Position numbers and translations under genes: made by a program. Under the pieces are notes generated by a model. That model saw only the letters and a program-made list of their open reading frames with translations, did no database searches and was not told the DNA's origin. This document shows positions 17,771 through 25,096 of a stretch of DNA of 29,856 nt, piece by piece (position 1 is the first letter of the stretch; each line of letters opens with the position of its first letter). Source of the stretch: Candidatus Rifleibacteriota bacterium. GTDB taxonomy: Bacteria > Riflebacteria > Ozemobacteria > Ozemobacterales > Ozemobacteraceae. The stretch spans positions 1-29,856 of the forward strand of contig JAKQOH010000023.1 of NCBI GenBank assembly GCA_029565415.1, given 5' to 3'.

Positions 17771-18979
17771 ATGACGGGAAGCGGACAGATGGCGGTGATC
17801 ATTGGGAACGGCGTGGCCGGTGCGGCCGCGGCGGTGGCGTTGCGCGATTCCGGGTATACAGGGAAGATCCTTGCCGTCACGGCCGAGCCCTGGCCGGTGT
17901 ATTTCCGGACGAGACTCCCAGAGCTGATTTCCGGTGGCGTCACGATCGAGAGGATCGTCATGACGCCGGTCGAGAAGTTTGCCGAAAAAGGGATCGAGCT
18001 GAGGCTCGGCACACGGGTCGAGTCGGCGGATCCGAAGGCCCGCACGATCCGGCTTTCGGGCGGCGAGACGCTCGGCTGGGATCAACTGCTGCTCGCGACC
18101 GGCTGTGACGCTTTCATGCCGCCCATCGAGGGCCGGGAATGCTGCACGAACCTGTTCACGCTGCGGGATGCGGCGGATGCCCAGGCGATCCATGCGGCGG
18201 CCACCGGAAAGAAGCGTGCCGTCTGTATCGGCGGCGGCGTGCTCGGTCTCGAGGCCGCTTTCCATCTGACGAAGCTCGGCCTGGCCGTCGAACTGGTCGA
18301 GGTGGCGCCGCGCCTGATGCCGCGTCAGCTCGATGCGGCGGGTGCCGCGGTGCTCCAGAAGCTGCTCGAGCGCCAGGGCTTCCGGTTCCACCTCGGGGCG
18401 AAGGTCGGCTGCCTCGGAGAAGGCCATCTGAAGCTTCAGAACGGGGAGATTCTGGACGGGGACGTGCATCTCGTCTCGGCCGGCGTCGCCCCGCGCCTCG
18501 ACCTGGCGAAGCAGCTCGGCGTCCCCTGCGGCCGGGGTGTCCAGGTCGACGCGGCCTGTAGCACCGGGGTCGAAGGGGTGTTTGCCGCCGGCGATGGCAT
18601 CGAGTATCAGGGGCGCACCTGGGGAACCTGGCTGGCTGCCCGTCACTGGGGCAACCGGGCCGGTCAGAGCATGGCGGGAAAGGCTTCCCCGCTCACGATG
18701 CCGCCCGAGAGTTTCCGGCTCAAGCTGACCGGGGTGGACCTGCTGAGCGTCGGCGAGATGGATCTCGAGGGCGCCCTCGCGGCCAGAGGCGAGGCCGTCG
18801 CCCACGTGATCGCCTCGAAGATCGACGAGGGGATCTACCACAAGGTGGTCGAGCGGGACGGCGTCGTCGTGGGGGCGATCCTGCTCGGGGCCTGTACGGC
18901 CGGCCGGGCGATCGAGAAGGCTGTCGCCGAGGTCCGCTCCTGGAAGGAGCTTGCGACCGAAATCGGCGTGGCCTGCTGA
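17771..18979 (+). CDS. FAD-dependent NAD(P)H oxidoreductase, rubredoxin-reductase-like
   Basis: 402 residues. The N-terminal FAD-binding Rossmann motif is GNGVAGAAAA (about 12-21), the central NAD(P)H-binding motif is GGGVLGLEAAF (about 153-163), and the second FAD signature is GVFAAGD (about 272-278). This is the Pyr_redox_2 arrangement of NADH:rubredoxin oxidoreductases and of the N-terminal part of nitrite reductase NirB. The C-terminal 100 residues match the small rubredoxin-binding/dimerisation domain. No redox-active CxxxxC disulphide is seen after the first glycine motif, which excludes the glutathione/lipoamide group. A likely role is delivering electrons from NAD(P)H to rubredoxin-type centres such as the rubrerythrin at 9612-10202, a family-based inference. 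GGAGG lies 10 nt upstream of ATG 17771; a second ATG six codons later is possible. Confidence 0.85.
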   Translation: MTGSGQMAVIIGNGVAGAAAAVALRDSGYTGKILAVTAEPWPVYFRTRLPELISGGVTIERIVMTPVEKFAEKGIELRLGTRVESADPKARTIRLSGGETLGWDQLLLATGCDAFMPPIEGRECCTNLFTLRDAADAQAIHAAATGKKRAVCIGGGVLGLEAAFHLTKLGLAVELVEVAPRLMPRQLDAAGAAVLQKLLERQGFRFHLGAKVGCLGEGHLKLQNGEILDGDVHLVSAGVAPRLDLAKQLGVPCGRGVQVDAACSTGVEGVFAAGDGIEYQGRTWGTWLAARHWGNRAGQSMAGKASPLTMPPESFRLKLTGVDLLSVGEMDLEGALAARGEAVAHVIASKIDEGIYHKVVERDGVVVGAILLGACTAGRAIEKAVAEVRSWKELATEIGVAC

Positions 18980-19048
18980 ACCACCTTCACGGTTCCGCGA
19001 TTCCTGCCGATAGGGAAACCGCCGGAGCAGACAAGGAGGTGGTTGCGC

Positions 19049-19192
19049 ATGAGAGTGCTGGCTACCATCCTGGTTCTCGTGACCAGTGTCATCGGATTCA
19101 TCTTCAGTTATCAAATGGCCTATCGCAATGTCGTTCGACTCATGAACGCGCCCGTCAGTCAGTCCCAGACGACCATGGAAGCAGCGAAATAA
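19049..19192 (+). CDS. Small single-span membrane protein (47 residues)
   Basis: ATG 19049 is preceded by a near-perfect ribosome site AAGGAGGT (19033-19040) at 8 nt spacing. The product has an N-terminal hydrophobic span (about 3-20, VLATILVLVTSVIGFIFS) and a short polar tail rich in Gln, Ser and Thr. A terminator-like hairpin follows 17 nt after the stop. It is not a family I recognise. The strong ribosome site and the following hairpin make it a credible gene despite its size; the function is unknown. It lies 69 nt after the flavoprotein stop and could be read from the same transcript. Confidence 0.6.
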   Translation: MRVLATILVLVTSVIGFIFSYQMAYRNVVRLMNAPVSQSQTTMEAAK

Positions 19193-19208
19193 CACGCCCC
19201 GGCACCAG

Positions 19209-19249
19209 TGCGGCGGCGGTTTCCCAGACGGGAGGCCGCCGCCGCCGCA
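19209..19249 (+). terminator. GC-rich hairpin after the small membrane protein gene
   Basis: TGCGGCGGCGG (19209-19219) pairs perfectly with CCGCCGCCGCA (19239-19249), and an inner TCCC/GGGA stem lies in the loop. Only TTT follows, so intrinsic termination is plausible but weak. Confidence 0.5.
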
Positions 19250-19272
19250 TTTGGGGTGCATCCGGAGGATGC

Positions 19273-19301
19273 TTGACGGGGAGGGGAGGGGTTGCTATAA
19301 T
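19273..19301 (+). promoter_or_regulatory. Near-consensus sigma-70 promoter of metK
   Basis: TTGACG and TATAAT are separated by exactly 17 nt, the best promoter match in the window. Transcription would start near 19308, giving a leader of about 30 nt, too short for a SAM riboswitch. Confidence 0.8.
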
Positions 19302-19338
19302 CGCCCCGCTTCTCTAACCACATTTTTGGAGGCTCACC

Positions 19339-20520
19339 GTGAGCGAACGGTTCTTTTTCACATCCGAATCCGTCACCGAAGGACATCCCGACAAGGTTGC
19401 CGATCAGATTTCCGACGCCGTCCTCGATGCGATCCTGGCTCAGGATCCCCGCGGCCGCGTCGCCTGCGAAACCGCTGTCACCACCGGCCTCGCCGTCGTC
19501 ATGGGCGAGATCACGACCAAATGCTACGTCGACGTCCAGTCGGTCGTCCGCAAGACGATCTGCGACATCGGCTACACCAACTCCGACTGGGGCATCGACG
19601 GCAAGAGCTGCGGCGTGATGGTCGCGCTCGACGAGCAGTCGCCCGACATCGCCCAGGGCGTCAACAAGGCCTCGGACGGCACCGACAAGGACGCCGACCT
19701 GAACATCGGCGCCGGTGACCAGGGCATGATGGTCGGCTTCGCGGTCAAAGAAACCCCCGAGCTGATGCCCGCCCCCCTGTATTATGCCCACCTGATCTGC
19801 CGCCGCACCGCCGAGATGCGCAAGAACGGCAAACTGCCGTATCTGCGCCCGGACGGCAAGGGCCAGGTCACCGTCGAATACGTCGACGGCAAGCCCGCCC
19901 GCGTCGATGCGGTCGTGCTCTCGGCCCAGCACAACCCCGACGTCAGCCATGCCCAGCTCACCGAGGATCTGGTCACCCAGGTCATCAAGCCGGTGTTCCC
20001 GGCCGAGCTGCTCGACAAGAACACCAAGTATTTCGTCAATCCGACCGGCCGGTTCGTGGTCGGCGGACCTCATGGCGACTCCGGCCTCACCGGCCGCAAG
20101 ATCATCGTCGACACCTACGGCGGCATGGCTGCCCACGGCGGCGGCGCCTTCTCGGGCAAGGATCCGACCAAGGTCGACCGGTCCGGCGCCTATATGGGTC
20201 GCTATATTGCCAAAAACCTCGTCGCCGCCGGCGTTGCCGACAGCATCGAGATCCAGATCGCCTACGCCATCGGCGTCGCGAAGCCCCTCTCGGTCCACGT
20301 CCAGACGAACGGCACCGAGAAGATGGATCCGCGCAAGATCGAGAAGCTGATCTGGGACATCTTCGATCTCCGGCCGGGCGCCATCATCAAGAACCTCGAC
20401 CTGCGCCGCCCGATCTTCAAGCAGACGGCCGCCTACGGCCACTTCGGCCGCTCCGACCTGAACCTGCCTTGGGAGAAACTCGACAAGGTCGAGGCGATCC
20501 GCAAGGCCGCCGGGCTCTGA
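19339..20520 (+). CDS. metK: S-adenosylmethionine synthetase (methionine adenosyltransferase)
   Basis: 393 residues, typical of bacterial MetK. It makes S-adenosylmethionine from methionine and ATP in the cytoplasm as a homotetramer. Diagnostic motifs are present: TEGHPDK (13-19) at the N-terminus, the [12 protein letters not shown] loop near 115-126 and [16 protein letters not shown] near 265-280. The start codon is GTG (19339), with GGAGG at 6 nt spacing. It has a consensus promoter and is followed by an intrinsic terminator that lies inside the next reading frame. Third codon positions are overwhelmingly C or G, as expected for a highly expressed gene in this genome. Confidence 0.98.
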   Translation: MSERFFFTSESVTEGHPDKVADQISDAVLDAILAQDPRGRVACETAVTTGLAVVMGEITTKCYVDVQSVVRKTICDIGYTNSDWGIDGKSCGVMVALDEQSPDIAQGVNKASDGTDKDADLNIGAGDQGMMVGFAVKETPELMPAPLYYAHLICRRTAEMRKNGKLPYLRPDGKGQVTVEYVDGKPARVDAVVLSAQHNPDVSHAQLTEDLVTQVIKPVFPAELLDKNTKYFVNPTGRFVVGGPHGDSGLTGRKIIVDTYGGMAAHGGGAFSGKDPTKVDRSGAYMGRYIAKNLVAAGVADSIEIQIAYAIGVAKPLSVHVQTNGTEKMDPRKIEKLIWDIFDLRPGAIIKNLDLRRPIFKQTAAYGHFGRSDLNLPWEKLDKVEAIRKAAGL

Positions 20521-20528
20521 ACCACGCT

Positions 20529-21353
20529 ATGACCGAGACGGGCGCTCCTCCCAAAGGGGCGCCCGTTTTGGCTTTTTTTGCCGTTCTCGTCGCTGCGGGG
20601 CTGATCGCCGTGTTCGGCGTCGCCCTCGCCCGGCCCGACGAACATCTCGCGGTGCTCGTCTACCACCACATCGAGGAGCCGGCCCGCTCGGATGTCTCAT
20701 GTACTCCCGCCCAGTTCGCGGACCAGATGGCGACGCTGCTGGCCGAGGGGTTCACCCCCCTGCGTCTCGACGAGGTCGACCGCTACCTCGCCGGACGGCT
20801 GCCCGACGTGAAGCGGCCCGTGCTGATCACGTTCGATGACGGGTACGAGAGTCTGCATGCCCATGCGCTGCCCGTCGCGAAACGCCTCCGGATCCCGATG
20901 ACGGTGTTCGTCGTGACCTCGCGCATCGGCCGCCGCCCCCAGTTCGCCGCCTATCTTTCCGAGGGGCAGATCCGGGAAATGGCCGGCTCGGGGTTTTTCG
21001 AGTTCGGCTCCCACACCGACGATCTGCATACCGACCTGATGCGCATCTGGAACGCGTTCGACCCGGCTTCCCCGCCGCCTCTCGCCTCGGCCGTGGCCGC
21101 GGACCTCGCCCGTTCGCGGGATCGTCTCGCGCCGCTGATCGGCACGGATCCCGTCGCCATCGCCTGGCCCTACGGGAAGTTCAACGCGGAAACGCGCGAC
21201 ATTGCGGCGGCGACCGGCTTCGATCTGCATTTCACCAGCCGCTCGGGATACAATCAGCCCGGGGACGACCGGTTCTGCCTCCGGCGGGTCCCCGTCACCT
21301 GCCGCGACACCCCGCAAAGCGTCATCCACAAGGCCGTCGGGGGCTGGTTGTGA
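20529..21353 (+). CDS. Polysaccharide deacetylase (IcaB/PgaB-like NodB domain), membrane-anchored
   Basis: 274 residues from ATG 20529, 8 nt after the metK stop. A hydrophobic segment (about 13-34) acts as signal anchor, placing the enzyme outside the cytoplasmic membrane. The NodB deacetylase domain has catalytic D103/D104 in TFDDGYES and metal ligands H162 and H167 in SHTDDLH, the spacing seen in poly-N-acetylglucosamine deacetylases, plus AWPYGKFN (about 215-222). The N-terminal VLVYHHI motif is typical. It probably removes acetyl groups from an exported or cell-wall amino sugar polymer; synthase genes are not nearby. No ribosome site precedes the start, so re-initiation after metK is likely. 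The metK terminator lies in codons 4-17, so expression needs read-through. Its stop overlaps nadB by 4 nt. Confidence 0.88.
   Translation: MTETGAPPKGAPVLAFFAVLVAAGLIAVFGVALARPDEHLAVLVYHHIEEPARSDVSCTPAQFADQMATLLAEGFTPLRLDEVDRYLAGRLPDVKRPVLITFDDGYESLHAHALPVAKRLRIPMTVFVVTSRIGRRPQFAAYLSEGQIREMAGSGFFEFGSHTDDLHTDLMRIWNAFDPASPPPLASAVAADLARSRDRLAPLIGTDPVAIAWPYGKFNAETRDIAAATGFDLHFTSRSGYNQPGDDRFCLRRVPVTCRDTPQSVIHKAVGGWL
20540..20579 (+). terminator. Intrinsic terminator of metK lying inside the deacetylase reading frame
   Basis: GGGCGCTCC (20540-20548) pairs with GGGGCGCCC (20556-20564) around a 7-nt loop; the single non-Watson-Crick pair is G-U. It is followed by TTTT and, after GGC, by seven T. It sits 20 nt after the metK stop and within the first codons of the deacetylase. 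Confidence 0.75.
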
Positions 21354-22972
21354 ACGAGAGGACGAGCCGGCCGGAGGGCATGGAAAATATATCTTGTGAT
21401 ATTGCTATCATCGGTTCGGGCCTTGCCGGGCTGTTCGCGGCTCTGACCGCCGCCGAAACCGCCTCGGTGCTGGTGCTGACGCGGCAGGATATCAAGGCCT
21501 CCAACTCCTGGTTCGCCCAGGGCGGCATCGCCGCCGTCTGGGACCACGCCGACTCGGCCGCCGAACACGCTGCCGATACGCTCGGTGCCGGTGCCGGGCT
21601 GTGCGATCCCGAGGCCGTGCGCGTGCTGGTCACCGAAGGTCCGGACCGGGTTCGCGACCTGATCGGCTTCGGCGCCCGATTCGATGCCTCGGCGGGGGGC
21701 GATCTGCTGCTGACCCGCGAGGGCGCGCACGGCCGGCGCCGCATCCTGCATGCCCACGGGGATGCGACGGGCCGCGAACTGGAGAGCACCCTCATCGACC
21801 GCGTCCGGAGCCATCCGCGCATCCGGTGTCGCGAGAACTTCCAGGCCGCCGATCTGCTCAAACGCCGTTCCGATGGGCGCGTCATCGGCGTGCGCGGCTT
21901 CGACGGCCCCGACCGCCGACCCGTCGAGATCCGCGCGGGGGGGGTGATCCTCGCCTGCGGCGGACTGGGGCGGCTGTTTCCCGAAACCACGAATGCCGAA
22001 CAGGCGACGGGGGACGGGGTCGCGATCGCGTGGGCGGCCGGCGCGCGCCTGGCCGATCTCGAGTTCGTCCAGTTCCATCCGACCGTGTTCGTCGCCCCGG
22101 GCCGGCCCCGGTTCCTCGTCTCGGAAGCCGTCCGGGGGGAAGGGGCGTATCTGCGAAACGCGGCCGGCGAACGGTTCATGCCCCGCCACCACCCGATGGC
22201 CGAGCTGGCGCCCCGGGATATCGTTGCCCGTGCCGTTCTGGATGAAATGAGCCTTGCGGGAACCGATCACGTGCTGCTCGATGCCCGGCATCTCGGTGCC
22301 GAGCTGCTGACGGTGCGGTTCCCCGGTATCGAGGCGGAGCTGAACAAAGCGGGCCTTTCCCTCGTGCGAGATTTGATTCCGATCGCCCCGGCGGCGCATT
22401 ACACCATGGGCGGCGTCTGGACCGGCCACGACGGCCGGACCAGCCTGGCCGGCCTGTATGCCGCCGGCGAGGTGGCCTCGACCGGTGTCCACGGGGCCAA
22501 CCGGCTTGCCTCGAACAGCCTGCTCGAGTGTCTCGTGTTCGGAAAACGCGCCGGTGAAGCCTGCCTGGCGGATATTGCCGGGGTGCCCTCCGCCGACGAA
22601 GCAGGGGAGGAGGGGGTGGACCCCGGCTGGGATCTCGAGGGCGCACCCGGCTTCGGGGAGGTCCAGGCCTGCCTCGGCCGGCATCTCGGCGTCCGTCGAA
22701 GCCGGGAGGGGCTCGATGCGGCCGTCGGCTTCCTGAGCGGCTGTCTCGGCCGGCGCATCGCTCCCGACTGGCATCGGATTTCCCCCGACCGCCTTGCCGC
22801 CAGGAACGCGACGGCCGTCGGCGGGGTGATGGCCCTGATGGCAGCATCCCGCCTGGAGAGCCGGGGGGCGCACTTCCGCACCGATCTGCCCCGGCCTGAC
22901 CCTGCCTGGTGCTTCCGACAGTATCTCACGGGCCTCACTCCCGGGCGATCGGAAATATATTTGCAAAAATAA
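21350..22972 (+). CDS. nadB: L-aspartate oxidase
   Basis: 540 residues, the same length as the E. coli enzyme. It oxidises L-aspartate to iminoaspartate with FAD, the first step of de novo NAD synthesis; nadA and nadC are not in the window. The N-terminal FAD motif is IIGSGLAGLFAAL (about 20-32). SWFAQGGIAAVW, the REGAHGRRRILHA block, EFVQFHPT, RGEGAYLRN, HYTMGGV and GVHGANRLASNSLLECLVFG are hallmark stretches of the succinate dehydrogenase/aspartate oxidase flavoprotein family. The start is GTG 21350 in a GTGA overlap with the deacetylase stop; ATG 21380 (residue 11) is the alternative, with a GGAGGG placed too close to it. Codons just after residue 11 and the last six codons are AT-rich with ATA. 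Confidence 0.95.
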   Translation: MNERTSRPEGMENISCDIAIIGSGLAGLFAALTAAETASVLVLTRQDIKASNSWFAQGGIAAVWDHADSAAEHAADTLGAGAGLCDPEAVRVLVTEGPDRVRDLIGFGARFDASAGGDLLLTREGAHGRRRILHAHGDATGRELESTLIDRVRSHPRIRCRENFQAADLLKRRSDGRVIGVRGFDGPDRRPVEIRAGGVILACGGLGRLFPETTNAEQATGDGVAIAWAAGARLADLEFVQFHPTVFVAPGRPRFLVSEAVRGEGAYLRNAAGERFMPRHHPMAELAPRDIVARAVLDEMSLAGTDHVLLDARHLGAELLTVRFPGIEAELNKAGLSLVRDLIPIAPAAHYTMGGVWTGHDGRTSLAGLYAAGEVASTGVHGANRLASNSLLECLVFGKRAGEACLADIAGVPSADEAGEEGVDPGWDLEGAPGFGEVQACLGRHLGVRRSREGLDAAVGFLSGCLGRRIAPDWHRISPDRLAARNATAVGGVMALMAASRLESRGAHFRTDLPRPDPAWCFRQYLTGLTPGRSEIYLQK

Positions 22973-22973
22973 T

Positions 22974-22997
22974 ACCGGCGGTCGTGCGACCGCCGGT
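22974..22997. terminator. Perfect inverted repeat between convergent nadB and HAMP-protein genes
   Basis: ACCGGCGGTCG and CGACCGCCGGT form an uninterrupted 24-nt palindrome immediately after the nadB stop. On the minus strand it runs into ATTATTTTTGC, so it fits termination of the HAMP-protein transcript and probably serves both directions. Confidence 0.65.
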
Positions 22998-23022
22998 GTC
23001 ATTCATGGGAATGGTCTGTGGA

Positions 23023-23643
23023 TCAGACTTTGGCTTCCTTTTCCGTCTCTTCGGCCGCCGTCGGGGCAGCCACCATCTCGCGTTCGAGGATGAAGCCCTT
23101 GCAGGTCGTCTCGATCAACGCGGCCGCTTCCAGAACCTCAGCATCGATCTTGCCGCCAGATTTCATGCGGTTCAGGCCGGTCTGCAGCTTCTGGACGGCG
23201 TCGCGGATGCTCGTGACGCGGGTGCGAAGCCCCATCGTCATCTCGTTCATCGCATCGGCCAGATCCTTCAGCTCGTCTTTCGGCCGGAGCTTGATGAAAT
23301 TGGTCAGATCACCTTCGCCGATGCTGTGGGAAACCCGTTCCATACGGTAGACGGGCCCGGCGATCGTGTGTGTGACGAAAATACAGATGAATGCCGTGAC
23401 GAGAATGCTCACCAGTTCCGCGATGACGACCCCAGGAAGCAGGGCCTGGCCGAGCTGGGACGTATCGATGGGCAGCTTCGACTCGACGACGAGTTTGTTC
23501 TCGAGTTTCTCGATCGAGAAGCCATATACCAGCGCTCCGACGATGTTCGCGACGATGATGACGATCAGGATGAAGATCGCCGTCAACCGGCTCTGGAATC
23601 CTGGCTTGATGAAATACCGCTTGCGGCGGCGGATCTGGTTCAT
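23023..23643 (-). CDS. HAMP-domain membrane protein without a recognisable output domain
   Basis: 206 residues from ATG 23643, preferred over an ATG 12 codons upstream because GGGAGG lies about 11 nt before it. A first membrane segment (about 20-42), a short extracytoplasmic loop of about 30 residues and a second membrane segment (about 70-92) are followed by HAMP (about 93-145, with DELKDLADAMNEMTMGL). A short helical tail with EVLEAAALIETTCKGF ends in a Glu/Ala/Lys-rich stretch. It resembles the front half of a chemoreceptor but lacks the signalling hairpin and any kinase or cyclase domain. It may work as an adaptor, or be a degraded receptor. It is downstream of, and collinear with, the acidic exported protein gene. 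Confidence 0.75.
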   Translation of the reverse strand: MNQIRRRKRYFIKPGFQSRLTAIFILIVIIVANIVGALVYGFSIEKLENKLVVESKLPIDTSQLGQALLPGVVIAELVSILVTAFICIFVTHTIAGPVYRMERVSHSIGEGDLTNFIKLRPKDELKDLADAMNEMTMGLRTRVTSIRDAVQKLQTGLNRMKSGGKIDAEVLEAAALIETTCKGFILEREMVAAPTAAEETEKEAKV

Positions 23644-23699
23644 GTCAGGCACACCCTCCCCTTCGATTTTCTGCATCACGGCCGCGGACGGCCGATGGT

Positions 23700-24161
23700 C
23701 TACTCACTTGCCCCACCCGGATTCTGCCGGGCCGCGGGATCATCCACCAGGTCGAGGTAATCCGCGTCGGGGACGCCGGAATCCTGGTCCGGGGCCGCTT
23801 CGTCGGGATCACTCCAGCTCAGCGGCTCTTCCGCCGCCGGGGTGTCCCACTCTTCGAGCATCCGGTTGAACGGCTCGGTTCCGGTGGCCACGGGGGAACC
23901 CCGCGACCCGTCGACCGATTCCGCCGCCGGAGTCTTGGCTCCGCCCACCAGCATCTCGATCGCGCTCCCGTCCAGAAACTCACCCGAGCCCTGAGCGGCA
24001 GCCCCGTCGACACGGTAATCACTGGTCGGTACCCCGAGGGCGGGTGTGTGATTCCCGCTCCAGGCCAGCCACATGCCGGTTGCGACGGCAAGGAACCGCC
24101 CGTATCGACCGAAGTCCATTCTAATGGAACGCCAGAGGGGTGTCAAGAATGTTAGGCCCAT
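23700..24161 (-). CDS. Hypothetical exported acidic protein
   Basis: 153 residues from ATG 24161, selected because AGGAGA lies 7 nt upstream. A basic N-terminus followed by FLAVATGMWLAW looks like a signal peptide or anchor. The remainder is low-complexity and strongly acidic, rich in Asp, Glu, Ala, Pro and Gly (for example DPDEAAPDQDSG), with no recognised fold and no cysteines. An alternative ATG at 24119 coincides with the last bases of a near-consensus minus-strand -10 element, so the true start is uncertain. It lies 56 nt upstream of the HAMP protein and may be co-transcribed. It is divergent from the gene at 24273. The function is unknown. Confidence 0.5.
   Translation of the reverse strand: MGLTFLTPLWRSIRMDFGRYGRFLAVATGMWLAWSGNHTPALGVPTSDYRVDGAAAQGSGEFLDGSAIEMLVGGAKTPAAESVDGSRGSPVATGTEPFNRMLEEWDTPAAEEPLSWSDPDEAAPDQDSGVPDADYLDLVDDPAARQNPGGASE
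24118..24146 (-). promoter_or_regulatory. Near-consensus promoter-like sequence at the start of the acidic protein gene
   Basis: On the minus strand TTGACA (24146-24141) and TAGAAT (24123-24118) are spaced by 17 nt. Transcription would start near 24111, inside the predicted reading frame. It could drive a shorter form of the gene plus the downstream HAMP gene, or be fortuitous. Confidence 0.4.
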
Positions 24162-24175
24162 GGCCGGCTCTCCTG

Positions 24176-24205
24176 TTGCGCCCGTCGGGGGGGATGACAT
24201 ATACT
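24176..24205 (+). promoter_or_regulatory. Candidate promoter for the secreted-protein/HAD pair
   Basis: TTGCGC (24176-24181) and TATACT (24200-24205) are separated by 18 nt, giving a start near 24212, about 60 nt before ATG 24273. It overlaps the upstream region of the divergent acidic protein gene. Confidence 0.4.
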
Positions 24206-24272
24206 TCACCATCGGCCTGTTCACGCGTTTCATGAAGAAATTCCGCCTCGGCCGAACGAAAGAATCGAACCC

Positions 24273-25091
24273 ATGAACCGACGTTTCCCCCGCACCGCTC
24301 ACGAAGCCGGACGAGCGCCCCTCGGCCGGATCGTGGTTTCCCTCTTCGCCCTGCTGGTTTTCTGCTGCATTGGAGGTCCCGCCATGTCCCAGGATGACAC
24401 CACCCGGACGTTCCGTTACGACTGGACGAAAGGCCAGAAGCTGTTCTACCTCGTCACCGTGCGCGGTGGCGTCGAGGTCGAGACCCCGATGGGGGTTCAG
24501 AGCAACCCGGTGCATATCGAGATGCAGATCCGGCAGAGCGTCGAGGAGGCGAGCAAGGACCTGGCGACGATGTCAATGCTGATCCTGGTGGCCCGTATGA
24601 TCCAGGACGGCGACTCCGCGCCGCTTCCCGAGGAGGGCCAGACCAGCGTGCTGTGGCTCGACCGGCGCGGCAAGGTCGAGATCGTCTCGGGCACCGGGGC
24701 CTGGCAGGGCTCGGAAGTCGCGCAGATGCACTTCCCGGAGCAGCCCCTGAAGCCGGGCGACTCGTGGGTCCAGAAAAACCGCACCCAGGGCCAGGTCGTC
24801 ACCGAGACCGCGACGCGCTACACCTACACCGGCATGACCGCACGCGACGGGAAGCGACTCGCCGAGTTCGAGTCGGAGATGCTGCTCGAGCCCGGCCAGA
24901 AGCAGGTGGGCGACCCCAGCGCCATCAGCCGGGGCCGAACCTGGTTCGATCCCGAGCTGGGCCAGGTCGTCGAGACGATCGCCGATTCCCGATTTACCTT
25001 TTTCGTGCCCGTGCCCGACCAGCCCAACATGCTGGCCCGCTCCTCGACGACGCTTCACACCGAGATGAAGCTGACGAAACGGGAGCCGTGA
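24273..25091 (+). CDS. Secreted protein of unknown function (possible DUF6263-like)
   Basis: 272 residues. A signal peptide is visible: basic start, hydrophobic core near 20-35 (IVVSLFALLVFCCIGGPA) and a likely cleavage near AMS-QDD. A cysteine pair in the core could alternatively indicate a lipoprotein, but no clean lipobox is seen. The mature part is a predicted beta-rich domain beginning FRYDWTKGQKLFYLVTV and including a LKPGDSWVQ turn, then alternating strands to the end. This recalls DUF6263-type exported beta-barrel-like proteins, a tentative match from memory. No strong ribosome site precedes ATG 24273. The following HAD phosphatase begins 5 nt after the stop, so the two exported proteins form an operon. 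Confidence 0.65.
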   Translation: MNRRFPRTAHEAGRAPLGRIVVSLFALLVFCCIGGPAMSQDDTTRTFRYDWTKGQKLFYLVTVRGGVEVETPMGVQSNPVHIEMQIRQSVEEASKDLATMSMLILVARMIQDGDSAPLPEEGQTSVLWLDRRGKVEIVSGTGAWQGSEVAQMHFPEQPLKPGDSWVQKNRTQGQVVTETATRYTYTGMTARDGKRLAEFESEMLLEPGQKQVGDPSAISRGRTWFDPELGQVVETIADSRFTFFVPVPDQPNMLARSSTTLHTEMKLTKREP

Positions 25092-25096
25092 AGCCG

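Noticed and set aside
19193..19338. SAM riboswitch upstream of metK
   Set aside because: The promoter leaves only about 30 nt of leader; the hairpin upstream belongs to the preceding gene and lacks SAM-box features.
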